DNA of 10,170 nt. Origin: an uncultured Clostridia bacterium. GTDB taxonomy: Bacteria > Bacillota > Clostridia > Oscillospirales > Acutalibacteraceae. The translations under genes were made by a program, and so were the position numbers. The notes beneath the pieces were generated by a model that saw only the letters and a program-made list of their open reading frames with translations, was not told where the DNA came from and did not search any database. The stretch lies in the NCBI GenBank assembly GCA_946042285.1, contig CAMGDK010000051.1:1-10170 (forward strand), written 5' to 3'. This document shows, piece by piece, positions 1-7,633 of this stretch (positions within the stretch are counted from its first letter, which is position 1; each line of letters opens with the position of its first letter).

Positions 1-944
1 AAAGGCAAGCTCCTGCTTTAATAGGCGGCAGCGTCGGTAACAGAATGTATTGCAAAACGGCAGTAAAGGACTATGTTGAGCATGTTGTATCAACAGCGAG
101 CGTTAGATTTGACGGCATTTCAATTGCACTTGATTGTGCAAACGGCAGCGCGTCTGTTTGTGCAAAGGAGATATTTACCTCTCTCGGTGCAAAATGTCTT
201 ATGCTTTCCGATACTCCTGACGGCACAAATATAAATCTTAACTGCGGCTCAACTCATCCCGAGGAGCTTATGAAGTTTGTTAAGGACGCCTCACTCGACC
301 TCGGTCTTGCGTTTGACGGCGATGCCGATAGAATGCTTGCGGTTGACGAAAACGGTGAACTTATCGATGGTGATAAGATTATTGCGATTTGCTCAAAGCT
401 TATGAAGGAAGAGGGCAGGTTAGCTAAGGATACGGCAGTAGTAACTGTAATGAGCAACATGGGATTTTTTAAATTCTGTGATGAAAACGCAATAAAATGC
501 TCAAAGACTGCTGTCGGTGATAGATATGTTCTTGAAAGAATGTTAAGGGATGGATATAACATAGGCGGCGAGCAAAGCGGTCATGTAATCTTTCTTGATT
601 ACGCAAAAACAGGTGACGGCGAGCTTTCCGGTGTTCAGCTTATTGAGGCAGTAGTAAAGTCCGGTAAGAAGCTTTCGCAGCTTGCATCTGTAATGAAGGT
701 TTATCCGCAGGTGTTGATAAATGTTACCGTTACTCCGCAGGGCAAGCAAAAATATAATAATGACGAATATATCATTTCGGCAGTTCAACAGGCAGAAATG
801 GAGCTTATGGGCGAGGGTAGAGTCCTCGTTAGAGTAAGCGGGACAGAGCCTTTGATCAGAGTAATGCTTGAGGGTAGTAACCTTGATAAGATAACAGAGC
901 TTGGCAATAAAATTGCCGATGTAGTTCGTCAAAGACTTTCTTAA
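1..944 (+). CDS. glmM: Phosphoglucosamine mutase GlmM, 3' part (5' end outside window)
   Basis: GlmM converts glucosamine-6-phosphate to glucosamine-1-phosphate in the cytoplasm, the step feeding UDP-GlcNAc for peptidoglycan. The reading frame is open from base 3 with no start context, so the gene enters from the left; the ATG at 45 is internal. About 313 residues are present against roughly 448 in the family, so the missing N-terminus should hold the phosphoserine loop. Visible landmarks are the metal-binding loop DGDADR (bases 315-332), the sugar-binding motif GEQSGH (567-584) and the C-terminal phosphate-binding motif RVSGTEP (831-851). The GEQSGH form and the overall match to bacterial GlmM favour it over phosphomannomutase/phosphoglucomutase relatives. 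It ends 24 bases before the methyltransferase gene and is probably cotranscribed with it. Confidence 0.94.
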   Translation, partial: RQAPALIGGSVGNRMYCKTAVKDYVEHVVSTASVRFDGISIALDCANGSASVCAKEIFTSLGAKCLMLSDTPDGTNINLNCGSTHPEELMKFVKDASLDLGLAFDGDADRMLAVDENGELIDGDKIIAICSKLMKEEGRLAKDTAVVTVMSNMGFFKFCDENAIKCSKTAVGDRYVLERMLRDGYNIGGEQSGHVIFLDYAKTGDGELSGVQLIEAVVKSGKKLSQLASVMKVYPQVLINVTVTPQGKQKYNNDEYIISAVQQAEMELMGEGRVLVRVSGTEPLIRVMLEGSNLDKITELGNKIADVVRQRLS

Positions 945-968
945 ATAAGATTTCAAGGAATTGTAAAT

Positions 969-1835
969 ATGAGATATACGACTGATTGGAAGGATTATGA
1001 GCTTATTGATTGCTCATGCGGCGAAAAGCTTGAAAGATGGACGAGAGAGATTCTTATTCGTCCCGATCCTCAGGTTATATGGAAAAGTGAAAGAGAGCAT
1101 AAGCTTTGGTATCAGCCATGTGCAAGGTATGTAAGGTCGAGAACCGGCGGCGGTAAGTGGCAAATCTTTAAGCATATTCCGGCAGCGTGGCAGGTTAGAT
1201 ACAAGGATTTAACATTTAACATAAAAACAATGGGCTTTAAGCATACGGGCTTGTTTCCCGAGCAGGCTGTTAATTGGGATTTTACAAGACAGCTTATCAA
1301 AGAGTCCGGAAGAGATGATGTCAAGGTGCTCAACCTTTTTGCCTACACCGGCGGCGCGACTGTTGCCTGTCTTAAGGAGGGAGCATCTGTAGTTCATGTT
1401 GATGCTTCAAAGGGCATGGTTCAATGGGCAAAGGAAAACGCGGCTGCCTCGGGAGTAGCAGACGGTGATGTTCGTTGGATAATTGACGATTGCATTAAGT
1501 TTGTTCAAAGAGAAATCAGAAGAGGGAATAAGTATGACATAATCATTCTTGATCCGCCAAGCTACGGCAGAGGACCAAAGGGTGAGATATGGCACCTTGA
1601 AGAGAGTATCTATGATTTTGTAAAGCTTGTATCGCAGGTTCTTTCCGATGAGCCAATAATGGTACTGCTTAATTCATATACAACAGGATTATCTGCTTCC
1701 GTAATGAAGTACATACTTGATGATATTATAACAAAGAGCAGAGGCGGCAGGGTTGAGGCTGACGAGATAGGATTGCCTGTTTCATCAAACGGATATATTC
1801 TCCCTTGCGGTTCATCTGCAATATGGATGAAATAA
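969..1835 (+). CDS. Class I SAM-dependent methyltransferase, RlmI/RlmK-like, no PUA domain
   Basis: A 288-residue cytoplasmic methyltransferase related to the 23S rRNA methyltransferases RlmI and the RlmK half of RlmKL (COG1092-type, Pfam Methyltrans_SAM). Residues 1-100 form a beta-rich N-terminal region with several Trp and basic residues. The Rossmann domain follows: NLFAYTGG (122-129) is the SAM-binding glycine motif, D145 in VHVDAS is placed to bind the ribose, and DPPSY (195-199) is the catalytic motif IV shared with RNA base methyltransferases. E. coli RlmI is about 396 residues and carries an N-terminal PUA domain that is absent here, so the exact RNA target is not deducible. The ATG at 969 has AAGGAA at 955-960, an 8-base spacing. 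The stop lies 2 bases before the preferred ecfA1 start. The fold is clear, an rRNA substrate is inferred. Confidence 0.88.
   Translation: MRYTTDWKDYELIDCSCGEKLERWTREILIRPDPQVIWKSEREHKLWYQPCARYVRSRTGGGKWQIFKHIPAAWQVRYKDLTFNIKTMGFKHTGLFPEQAVNWDFTRQLIKESGRDDVKVLNLFAYTGGATVACLKEGASVVHVDASKGMVQWAKENAAASGVADGDVRWIIDDCIKFVQREIRRGNKYDIIILDPPSYGRGPKGEIWHLEESIYDFVKLVSQVLSDEPIMVLLNSYTTGLSASVMKYILDDIITKSRGGRVEADEIGLPVSSNGYILPCGSSAIWMK
1825..1830 (+). promoter_or_regulatory. Ribosome binding site GGATGA for ecfA1
   Basis: GGATGA lies inside the last codons of the methyltransferase gene, 7 bases before ATG 1838. This supports 1838 as the ecfA1 start rather than the in-frame ATG at 1823 or TTG at 1805, neither of which has a comparable purine-rich site. 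It is an imperfect Shine-Dalgarno match. Confidence 0.5.
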
Positions 1836-1837
1836 AT

Positions 1838-2695
1838 ATGAGCAAAGATGAAAACATAATTGAATTTAAAAATGTCAGCTTTTCTTATGTCCTTGACGAC
1901 GATGACGAAGCACAGGGTAATGTTGTCAATGTTCTTGATGGCTTGAGCTTTAAAATTAAACGAGGTAGCTTTGTTGCGGTGCTTGGACATAACGGCTCAG
2001 GCAAGTCAACAATTGCCAAGCTTACTAACGGTATCAATTTTGCCGAAAAGGGCTCTGTACTTATTGACGGTCAAGAGGTTAAGGATGATGACACCATTTT
2101 TGACATAAGAAAAAAGGTTGGCATGGTTTTTCAAAATCCCGACAACCAAATAGTTTCCTCAATAGTTGAGGAGGATGTTGCATTTGGCGTGGAAAATCTT
2201 GGTATTCCTTCGCAGGAGTGCAGGAGAAGAGTTGACGATGCGCTTAAAACCGTTGGAATGTATGAGTACAGATTAAGAGCACCAAATAAGCTTTCGGGCG
2301 GACAAAAACAAAGAGTTGCCGTTGCCGGAATTATTGCCATGAAGCCCGAATGTATAGTGTTCGATGAGCCTACTGCAATGCTTGATCCAAGCGGTAGAAA
2401 AGAGGTTATGGATACTATTAAGAAGCTCAACGCCGAGGGGATTACAATAGTTTTAATCACTCACTATATGGATGAGGCTGTTCAAGCCGACAGAGTAATG
2501 GTAATCAACGACGGTGAGCTTGTTATGGATGACACACCCGATAAGGTTTTCTCGCAGGTAGATAGAATTAAATCACTCGGTCTTGATGTACCTCAATCAA
2601 CCGAGTTAATATATAAATCCGGTTTAGCTGGCGATGAGGTGATTTTGAATTCTGACGATTGTGTTAGATTTATTAAATCTAAATTGGAGGATTAG
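1838..2695 (+). CDS. ecfA1: Energy-coupling factor transporter ATPase EcfA1
   Basis: First of two ATPases that power ECF-type vitamin and micronutrient importers; it pairs with EcfA2 and docks on EcfT at the inner face of the membrane. From ATG 1838 it is 285 residues. It shows the full ABC set: Walker A GHNGSGKST (50-58), a Q-loop in VFQNPDNQ, signature LSGGQ (152-156), Walker B ending in D176-E177, and switch histidine H209. The FQNPDNQ-type Q-loop is characteristic of the EcfA/CbiO subfamily. Alternative starts at 1823 and 1805 would add 5 or 11 residues and overlap the upstream gene; I prefer 1838 for its ribosome binding site and because the family starts close to the IIEFKNVSFSY strand. 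EcfA2 follows after 6 bases. No substrate-binding S component is nearby, so this looks like a shared group II module. Confidence 0.93.
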   Translation: MSKDENIIEFKNVSFSYVLDDDDEAQGNVVNVLDGLSFKIKRGSFVAVLGHNGSGKSTIAKLTNGINFAEKGSVLIDGQEVKDDDTIFDIRKKVGMVFQNPDNQIVSSIVEEDVAFGVENLGIPSQECRRRVDDALKTVGMYEYRLRAPNKLSGGQKQRVAVAGIIAMKPECIVFDEPTAMLDPSGRKEVMDTIKKLNAEGITIVLITHYMDEAVQADRVMVINDGELVMDDTPDKVFSQVDRIKSLGLDVPQSTELIYKSGLAGDEVILNSDDCVRFIKSKLED

Positions 2696-2701
2696 CTTCA
2701 A

Positions 2702-3571
2702 ATGGCATTTCTTGTCTGTGACAATTTAGAATATCTTTATAGCGTCGGTACACCATTTGAAACTGCCGCAATAAGTAATGTAAGCATAAGTGTTGACAAG
2801 GGCGAGCTTATAGGCGTTATCGGTCATACCGGTTCGGGTAAATCAACTCTTATTCAGCATTTAAACGGTCTTCTTGAGCCGCACAAGGGCAAGGTTATCC
2901 TTAACGGCAGGGATATTTGGACTAAGGAAAACAGAAAAAATATAAGACAGGTGCGATTTGCTGTCGGTCTTTGCTTTCAGTATCCGGAATATCAAATTTT
3001 TGAAGAAAGCGTGTTTAAGGAGATTGCCTTCGGTCCAAAGCAAATGGGACTTGATGAAGATGAAATAGCAAGACGCGTAAGAAGAAGCATGGAGTTTGTC
3101 GGCATTGATTCTTCGTTAGAGGAAAAGTCGCCGTTTGATATGTCAGGCGGTCAAAAGCGCCGAGTGGCAATTGCTTCGATTATTGCAATGCAGCCGGAGG
3201 TGCTTATTCTTGATGAGCCCTGTGCAGGTCTTGATCCCAAGGGCAGAGAAAAAATTCTTTCGATGATTAAGTCATATCAAAAGGAAATGGGCAACACGGT
3301 GATTATCGTTTCTCATTCAATGGAGGATGTGGCAAAGCTTTGCAGCAGGGTAATCGTTATGAATAAGGGTAATGTTGCCATGCAGGGCAGTGTTGATGAG
3401 GTTTATTCTCGCGGTGAGGAGCTTAAGGCTATGGGACTCAATGTGCCGGAGGTAACAGACATCTTCCTTAAATTAAAAGCAAGCGGTGTTGACTGTAAGA
3501 CTAATATATACACAGTAGAGCAAGGCGTAGCTGAGCTTGAGCGACTTATGAAAGGGGGAGCTGCCTTATGA
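2702..3571 (+). CDS. ecfA2: Energy-coupling factor transporter ATPase EcfA2
   Basis: Second ATPase of the ECF module, 289 residues. It has Walker A GHTGSGKST (41-49), a Q-loop in CFQYPEYQ, signature MSGGQ (147-151), Walker B with D171-E172, and switch histidine H205. FQYPEYQ in place of the FQNPDNQ of its neighbour is the usual difference separating EcfA2 from EcfA1 and supports a heterodimer. The C-terminal extension after the nucleotide-binding domain, about 70 residues, is typical of ECF ATPases and helps dimerisation. The ATG at 2702 is served by GGAGG at 2686-2690, inside the end of ecfA1, with a rather long 11-base spacing. Its stop overlaps the ecfT start by 4 bases, which suggests translational coupling and fixed stoichiometry. 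Confidence 0.94.
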   Translation: MAFLVCDNLEYLYSVGTPFETAAISNVSISVDKGELIGVIGHTGSGKSTLIQHLNGLLEPHKGKVILNGRDIWTKENRKNIRQVRFAVGLCFQYPEYQIFEESVFKEIAFGPKQMGLDEDEIARRVRRSMEFVGIDSSLEEKSPFDMSGGQKRRVAIASIIAMQPEVLILDEPCAGLDPKGREKILSMIKSYQKEMGNTVIIVSHSMEDVAKLCSRVIVMNKGNVAMQGSVDEVYSRGEELKAMGLNVPEVTDIFLKLKASGVDCKTNIYTVEQGVAELERLMKGGAAL

Positions 3572-4380
3572 TTTCGGATATTACAATAGGTCAGTATTTC
3601 CCGGGTGATTCCGTTGTTCATAAAATGGATTCAAGGATGAAGATTGTTCTTACCGGTGCGCTTGTTGTAGCAATATTCCTTTGTAAGAACGTTGTGTCGT
3701 TATCAGCCGTTGCAATTTCAGCCGTTGTGCTGATTTTTATATCAAAGATTTCATTTAAAACTGTTGCAAAAAGCATTAAGCCGCTTGCAATAATTATCTG
3801 TATCACGGCATTACTTAATCTTTTTTACGGCAAGGGTGAGCCTCTTGTTCAGCTTGGTAAATTTAAGATTACCGCCGAGGGTATTGAAACAGCAGTATTT
3901 ATGGTGGCGAGAATTATAATTCTTGTTGTCATCAGCTCATTGCTGACATACACAACATCTCCAACGGAATTGACAGACGGACTCGAAAGATTGTTAAAGC
4001 CGCTTAAGGTGTTTAAGGTTGATGTTCATTCGATTTCAATGACAATGACTATTGCATTGAGATTTATTCCAACACTTATTGAGGAGATAGAAAAAATAAT
4101 GTCAGCTCAAAAATCGAGAGGAGCCGAAATGGATTCCGGTGGCTTGATTCACAGAGCAAAGGCTCTCATTCCCGTTCTCATTCCTCTGTTCGTATCAGCT
4201 TTTAGGCGAGCAAACGAGCTTGCTTATGCTATGGAGTGCCGTTGCTATCGCGGCGGTGAGGGTAGGACTAAAATGAAGGTAATGAAGCTTCAAACAAGGG
4301 ATTATGTAGCTCTTGCGATTGTTATTATTTTTATATCGTTAATAGTTATGTTCAATTACTTTTTCAAAAATATATTATGA
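3568..4380 (+). CDS. ecfT: Energy-coupling factor transporter transmembrane protein EcfT
   Basis: Membrane scaffold of the ECF transporter, 270 residues; it transmits ATP-driven movement from EcfA1/EcfA2 to interchangeable substrate-binding S components. Hydrophobic segments lie around residues 25-60, 70-85, 105-130 and 245-265, with the long amphipathic coupling helices between the last two. Two arginine coupling motifs are visible: SRG at 183-185 (in AQKSRGAEM) and CRC at 224-226 (in AMECRCYRGGEGRT), where many homologues have ARG. Both keep the central Arg that contacts the ATPases. The ATG at 3568 overlaps the ecfA2 stop (ATGA) and has AAAGGGGGAG at 3551-3560, 7 bases upstream. Its own stop overlaps truA in the same way. 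The order A1-A2-T-truA is common in Firmicutes. Confidence 0.93.
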   Translation: MISDITIGQYFPGDSVVHKMDSRMKIVLTGALVVAIFLCKNVVSLSAVAISAVVLIFISKISFKTVAKSIKPLAIIICITALLNLFYGKGEPLVQLGKFKITAEGIETAVFMVARIIILVVISSLLTYTTSPTELTDGLERLLKPLKVFKVDVHSISMTMTIALRFIPTLIEEIEKIMSAQKSRGAEMDSGGLIHRAKALIPVLIPLFVSAFRRANELAYAMECRCYRGGEGRTKMKVMKLQTRDYVALAIVIIFISLIVMFNYFFKNIL

Positions 4381-5111
4381 AAAAATTAAAAATCACAATT
4401 CAGTATGACGGCTCTGCTTATCACGGTTGGCAGGTTCAAAAAAATGCCGTTACCGTTCAGCAGACCTTTCAAGATGCCGTCGAAAAGGTTTTCGGTGAAA
4501 GACTCGATGTGGTTGGGTGCAGTAGGACCGACTCGGGCGTGCATGCAAATATGTATGTCTTGACACTTGAAACAGATATGAATATTACCGACGAGGGCGT
4601 TATTATGGCGCTTAATTCAAATTTACCTAATGACATCTCGGTAATAGCATGCAGTGAGTGTGAAAAGGATTTTCACCCAAGATATTCATGTAAGTCAAAG
4701 GAATATGTTTACAGGCTCTACAACGGAAAAAGGAGAAATCCGTTTTATTCAAGATACTCTTTTTATTATCGAAAAGAGATAGATGCCGATTATCTTAACA
4801 GGGAGGCACAGGCTTTTATCGGCACTCATGATTTTTCAGGCTTCTGTTCGTCGAAAAGTGATGTTGAGGATACAGTCAGGACAGTGTATTCGTTCTCTGT
4901 TAAGCGAGATGGAGATATGATAATATTCAAGGTTGAGGCAGACGGATTCCTATACAATATGGTTAGAATAATGGTCGGTACTCTTTTATTTGTATCAGAG
5001 GGTAAGATTAAATCCAGTGAGCTTGCCGACATAATCAGTAGCAACGATAGGTCCAGAGCAGGTAAAACTGCACAGCCTCAAGGATTGTATCTAAATAAAA
5101 TAAACTATTAA
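4377..5111 (+). CDS. truA: tRNA pseudouridine synthase TruA (positions 38-40)
   Basis: TruA isomerises uridines 38-40 in the anticodon stem-loop of many tRNAs to pseudouridine. The protein is 244 residues, the normal length. Recognition rests on the N-terminal strand ITIQYDGSAYHGWQ, the catalytic motif GCSRTDSGVHA with the nucleophile D52, and the later motifs FIGTHDFSGFC and FLYNMVRIMVGTLL, the last being the conserved C-terminal active-site region. GCSRTDSGVHA differs from the textbook GAGRTDAGVHA at non-catalytic positions. The start overlaps the ecfT stop as ATGA, and no purine-rich ribosome binding site is visible upstream (the preceding bases are T- and A-rich). Translation probably depends on ribosomes finishing ecfT. 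Linkage of truA to the ecf genes is usual in Firmicutes. Confidence 0.95.
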   Translation: MKKLKITIQYDGSAYHGWQVQKNAVTVQQTFQDAVEKVFGERLDVVGCSRTDSGVHANMYVLTLETDMNITDEGVIMALNSNLPNDISVIACSECEKDFHPRYSCKSKEYVYRLYNGKRRNPFYSRYSFYYRKEIDADYLNREAQAFIGTHDFSGFCSSKSDVEDTVRTVYSFSVKRDGDMIIFKVEADGFLYNMVRIMVGTLLFVSEGKIKSSELADIISSNDRSRAGKTAQPQGLYLNKINY

Positions 5112-5118
5112 AAGGGGG
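5111..5118 (+). promoter_or_regulatory. Ribosome binding site AAAGGGGG deciding a TTG start
   Basis: This purine run starts on the last base of the truA stop codon and sits 7 bases before TTG 5126. The next in-frame ATG (5147) is 28 bases away, too far to use it, so the TTG is the likely start of the next gene. Confidence 0.65.
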
Positions 5119-5125
5119 TATTACA

Positions 5126-6316
5126 TTGACGGGAAATCAGCGTGAAATGGAAAGAAAAAACAGAAAAAGCCGTAAGGACAGGAAAAACAAGATTATTGCC
5201 TGGGTTGTTATTGCCGTGATTATTCTTGTTCTTGCAATAATGAAAATATGTGAAATAAACATAAATTCCGTCAAGGATCATTTTACTGATTCAAATGGTA
5301 ATTTCACTCTTACACAGGGTGTTGTTGATAACAACTTCCCATATAACCTTGATTCCTCACAGGGCGTTGTAATGAAAAATGTAAATGGTAAATTGTGCGC
5401 TCTTACGCCGACAGGCTTTTCTGTAATCAACAGCAAAAATGCCGAGGAGGAATATGCGTTTTCTCACGGATACTTAAATCCGTTGCTTAAAAACTCGGGT
5501 ATTTATACCTTGCTCTATGACCAAGGAGCAAAGCAGATGAGACTTGATGATACAAGCGGTAATGTGTATCAGCATAGTATTGACAGCAATATTTTGTGTG
5601 CAGATGTATCTAAAAACGGCAATGTCGCTTATTCGGCAACCTCGGATGAAAAAAAGTGTATTGTTTCTGTGATAAATAAGTCGGTGAAACAAAAATTTGA
5701 GTGTGCCGTTTCCTATGGATATGTTGTTGATGTCAGCATAAACGATGCAGGAAATAAGCTTGCGTTTGTAGCTGTAAACAGTGAAAATGCTCGTCTCAAA
5801 TCAAAGCTTTTTGTATATACTGTTGGTGTTGATGAGCCAAAAGCGGAAATAGACCTTCCTGAAGGTAATATTATTGATATTGAGTATTCGTCCGACAGTA
5901 TCTATGTTGTGGGAGAGTCATATATAGGCGTTGTAAATAACGGTAAAAAGTATAAATCCGTATTTGATAGCAAGACTGTAAATACCGTGTCATTTACCTA
6001 TACTCCGTCAAATTATCTTGTGCTGGTATATAATGAGTTTAACAATTCAACTGAAAATACTATCGTCAAAATCAAGCCTAACGGCAGATTTGGAAAATCA
6101 GCATCAATAAGCGGTAACATCAAATCGGTTTCTGCATCTTCAAGCGTTGTTTCTGTTTTGACTACTAACGAGATTGTTTCCTTCAGTCTTGGTAATATGA
6201 AAGAGAAAAGCAGAGTTGAAACCGACGATTCCGTCAAATCTATTTGCAGAATGGGCTCGGATGTGTTTATTCACAGGCAGTCACTTATTGACGAAATTAA
6301 CACCGCTGATAAGTAA
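5126..6316 (+). CDS. Membrane-anchored protein of unknown function, DUF5711-like
   Basis: I do not recognise a biochemical function. The 396-residue protein starts with a strongly basic segment (about residues 6-22, rich in Arg and Lys), then one hydrophobic helix (about 23-39), then ~350 polar residues. The basic flank before the helix predicts a cytoplasmic N-terminus and an exported body, as in a signal anchor. The outer part is a run of short beta-strand-like units ending in Ser/Asn/Gly turns (such as DVSKNGNVAYSAT, DVSINDAGNKLAFVAV and DIEYSSDSIYVVG), a spacing that suggests a beta-propeller of WD40/PQQ type. It resembles DUF5711 family proteins of Clostridia, recalled rather than searched. 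The start is TTG 5126, backed by AAAGGGGG; ATG 5147 would remove 7 residues. It sits directly before a CvpA-family gene, so an envelope role is plausible. Confidence 0.75.
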   Translation: MTGNQREMERKNRKSRKDRKNKIIAWVVIAVIILVLAIMKICEININSVKDHFTDSNGNFTLTQGVVDNNFPYNLDSSQGVVMKNVNGKLCALTPTGFSVINSKNAEEEYAFSHGYLNPLLKNSGIYTLLYDQGAKQMRLDDTSGNVYQHSIDSNILCADVSKNGNVAYSATSDEKKCIVSVINKSVKQKFECAVSYGYVVDVSINDAGNKLAFVAVNSENARLKSKLFVYTVGVDEPKAEIDLPEGNIIDIEYSSDSIYVVGESYIGVVNNGKKYKSVFDSKTVNTVSFTYTPSNYLVLVYNEFNNSTENTIVKIKPNGRFGKSASISGNIKSVSASSSVVSVLTTNEIVSFSLGNMKEKSRVETDDSVKSICRMGSDVFIHRQSLIDEINTADK

Positions 6317-6320
6317 GGAG
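6315..6320 (+). promoter_or_regulatory. Ribosome binding site AAGGAG deciding the cvpA-family start
   Basis: AAGGAG lies across the stop of the preceding gene and 8 bases before TTG 6329. The in-frame GTG at 6320 overlaps this site itself, so it cannot be the start that the site serves. Confidence 0.65.
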
Positions 6321-6328
6321 TGATTGAC

Positions 6329-6994
6329 TTGAATATAGTAGATATAGCTCTTTTGGTGTTGATTTCACTCATTATTTTTGCAGGCTTTAGAAAAGGTCTC
6401 GCCGCATCATTAGTGAGCATGCTTTCGTTTGTTATCGGAATACCTGTATCGTTGCACATAAGCAAAACCTATTCTTCGGTTGTTTACGATGAATATGTTA
6501 AACAGTTGTTGATAGATAGCTTTACAAAAAAGCTTAACGAGCAGGGCAGTATTGAAGAAATTACAAATAATATCAATAATACCGTTTCTTCGTTGCCGAG
6601 GTTTTTAACAAAGAATGTTGACCTTTCAATGCTTAATTCATTGTCAAACGACAACATAGTGGCATATTTTGAGGAACATGTTGCAGGCCCTATTGCTAAT
6701 ATTGTAATTGAAGCGATAATATTCTTAGTCGTCTTTGCTTTGATTGGAGCTGTGTGCGGAATAATCACTGCAATACTGAAGAAGCTTAATAAGAAAAAGA
6801 ATATTCCGTTTAGCCGTACAAATAGATTTCTCGGTGCGGTATTCGGCTTGATAAAGGCAGCAGTGGTCGTTGTTGTGATTTCGGGTATAGCAAGCCTTGC
6901 TGTTGAAAATACAAGTAATCCAAATGATTTTATCAGTGCCTTGGATTCAAGTATAATCATTGAATTTGCTAACAAAAATAATCCTTTAATGTAA
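6329..6994 (+). CDS. CvpA family membrane protein
   Basis: A 221-residue integral membrane protein of the CvpA family (PF02674), named after a protein needed for colicin V production; its activity in Firmicutes is not well established. The N-terminus MNIVDIALLVLISL followed by FAGFRKGL is the family hallmark. Hydrophobic segments lie near residues 2-18, 25-45, 115-143 and 160-180. A polar, Asn/Ser-rich stretch of ~65 residues separates the second and third, and a Lys-rich loop (KKLNKKK) separates the third and fourth. The NRFLGAVFGLIKA motif in front of the last helix is also typical. I chose TTG 6329 over GTG 6320 because the ribosome binding site fits only the TTG and because it gives the usual family start. 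It lies 12 bases after the DUF5711-like gene and 18 bases before pgsA. Confidence 0.87.
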   Translation: MNIVDIALLVLISLIIFAGFRKGLAASLVSMLSFVIGIPVSLHISKTYSSVVYDEYVKQLLIDSFTKKLNEQGSIEEITNNINNTVSSLPRFLTKNVDLSMLNSLSNDNIVAYFEEHVAGPIANIVIEAIIFLVVFALIGAVCGIITAILKKLNKKKNIPFSRTNRFLGAVFGLIKAAVVVVVISGIASLAVENTSNPNDFISALDSSIIIEFANKNNPLM

Positions 6995-7012
6995 TGATTC
7001 GGAGGTAGAATT

Positions 7013-7633
7013 ATGGATGATTTTAAAAAGAATATGAGTGAGCTTTTTGATGGATGGAATACAATACCGAATTGGCTTTCTTTTATAAGGATTGCACTCA
7101 TTCCCGTATTTGTTGTGTTGTTTTTAAAGGGACATATACTTACAGCGGTAATTGTTATGGCTTTAGCGGCAATTACAGATTTGTTTGACGGTAAAATTGC
7201 AAGGAAGTTCAATCAAATATCCAACCTCGGTAAGCTTCTTGATCCTATTGCCGATAAGCTTTCTCAAATGGCAATTGTAATTGTGCTTATTGTTACATAT
7301 TGGGACAGTGCAATTAAGTATTTGTTTATGTTCTTTATTGCCAAGGAGGTCGTAATGATTATCGGCGGTGTAATACTTCTTTCTATGGGCATGCGACCGA
7401 CTGCTGCTGAGATTTGGGGAAAGGTTGCAACAAATGTATTTTACATCGGTATGATTATTATTCTTGCACTCGGCGAAAACGGTGCACTATGTAAATACTT
7501 AAACGGCTTCCATCTTCCAAGTGCAGTAATATGGATAATCGTAATTCTTGCCGCAATCAGTGCGCTTGTATCACTTTTAGGATATGCACCGGGATTTATA
7601 AAGCAGTTGAAAAGTAAAAATTCAGATAAATAA
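7013..7633 (+). CDS. pgsA: CDP-diacylglycerol-glycerol-3-phosphate 3-phosphatidyltransferase PgsA
   Basis: PgsA makes phosphatidylglycerophosphate from CDP-diacylglycerol and glycerol-3-phosphate, the committed step to phosphatidylglycerol and cardiolipin, in the cytoplasmic membrane. The 206-residue protein carries the complete CDP-alcohol phosphotransferase signature: D56, D59, G60, A63, R64, G73, D77 and D81, spaced exactly as in the D-x2-DG-x2-AR-x8-G-x3-D-x3-D consensus. NTIPNWLSFIRIALIP near the N-terminus is typical of PgsA. Hydrophobic segments lie around residues 24-55, 83-122, 137-155 and 168-195. The N-terminal ~15 residues before NTIPN are slightly longer than in many homologues. 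The ATG at 7013 has GGAGG at 7001-7005, 7 bases upstream. Other CDP-alcohol transferases (cardiolipin or phosphatidylserine synthases) are possible but fit less well. Confidence 0.91.
   Translation: MDDFKKNMSELFDGWNTIPNWLSFIRIALIPVFVVLFLKGHILTAVIVMALAAITDLFDGKIARKFNQISNLGKLLDPIADKLSQMAIVIVLIVTYWDSAIKYLFMFFIAKEVVMIIGGVILLSMGMRPTAAEIWGKVATNVFYIGMIIILALGENGALCKYLNGFHLPSAVIWIIVILAAISALVSLLGYAPGFIKQLKSKNSDK

Noticed and set aside
543..956. 137-codon open frame on the minus strand opposite glmM
   Set aside because: It is entirely antisense to conserved GlmM motifs and its product has no domain-like pattern.
1805..1837. TTG 1805 or ATG 1823 as the ecfA1 start
   Set aside because: Neither has a ribosome binding site as good as GGATGA before ATG 1838, and both add residues beyond the usual family N-terminus.
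6320..6322. GTG 6320 as the start of the CvpA-family gene
   Set aside because: It overlaps the AAGGAG ribosome binding site, and the family start MNIVDI fits TTG 6329.
6484..7212. 242-codon open frame on the minus strand across the cvpA-family gene and pgsA
   Set aside because: It lies opposite two well-supported genes, has no ribosome binding site that I can see and a low-complexity Ile/Thr/Lys-rich product with no known motif. It is a shadow of AT-rich coding sequence.
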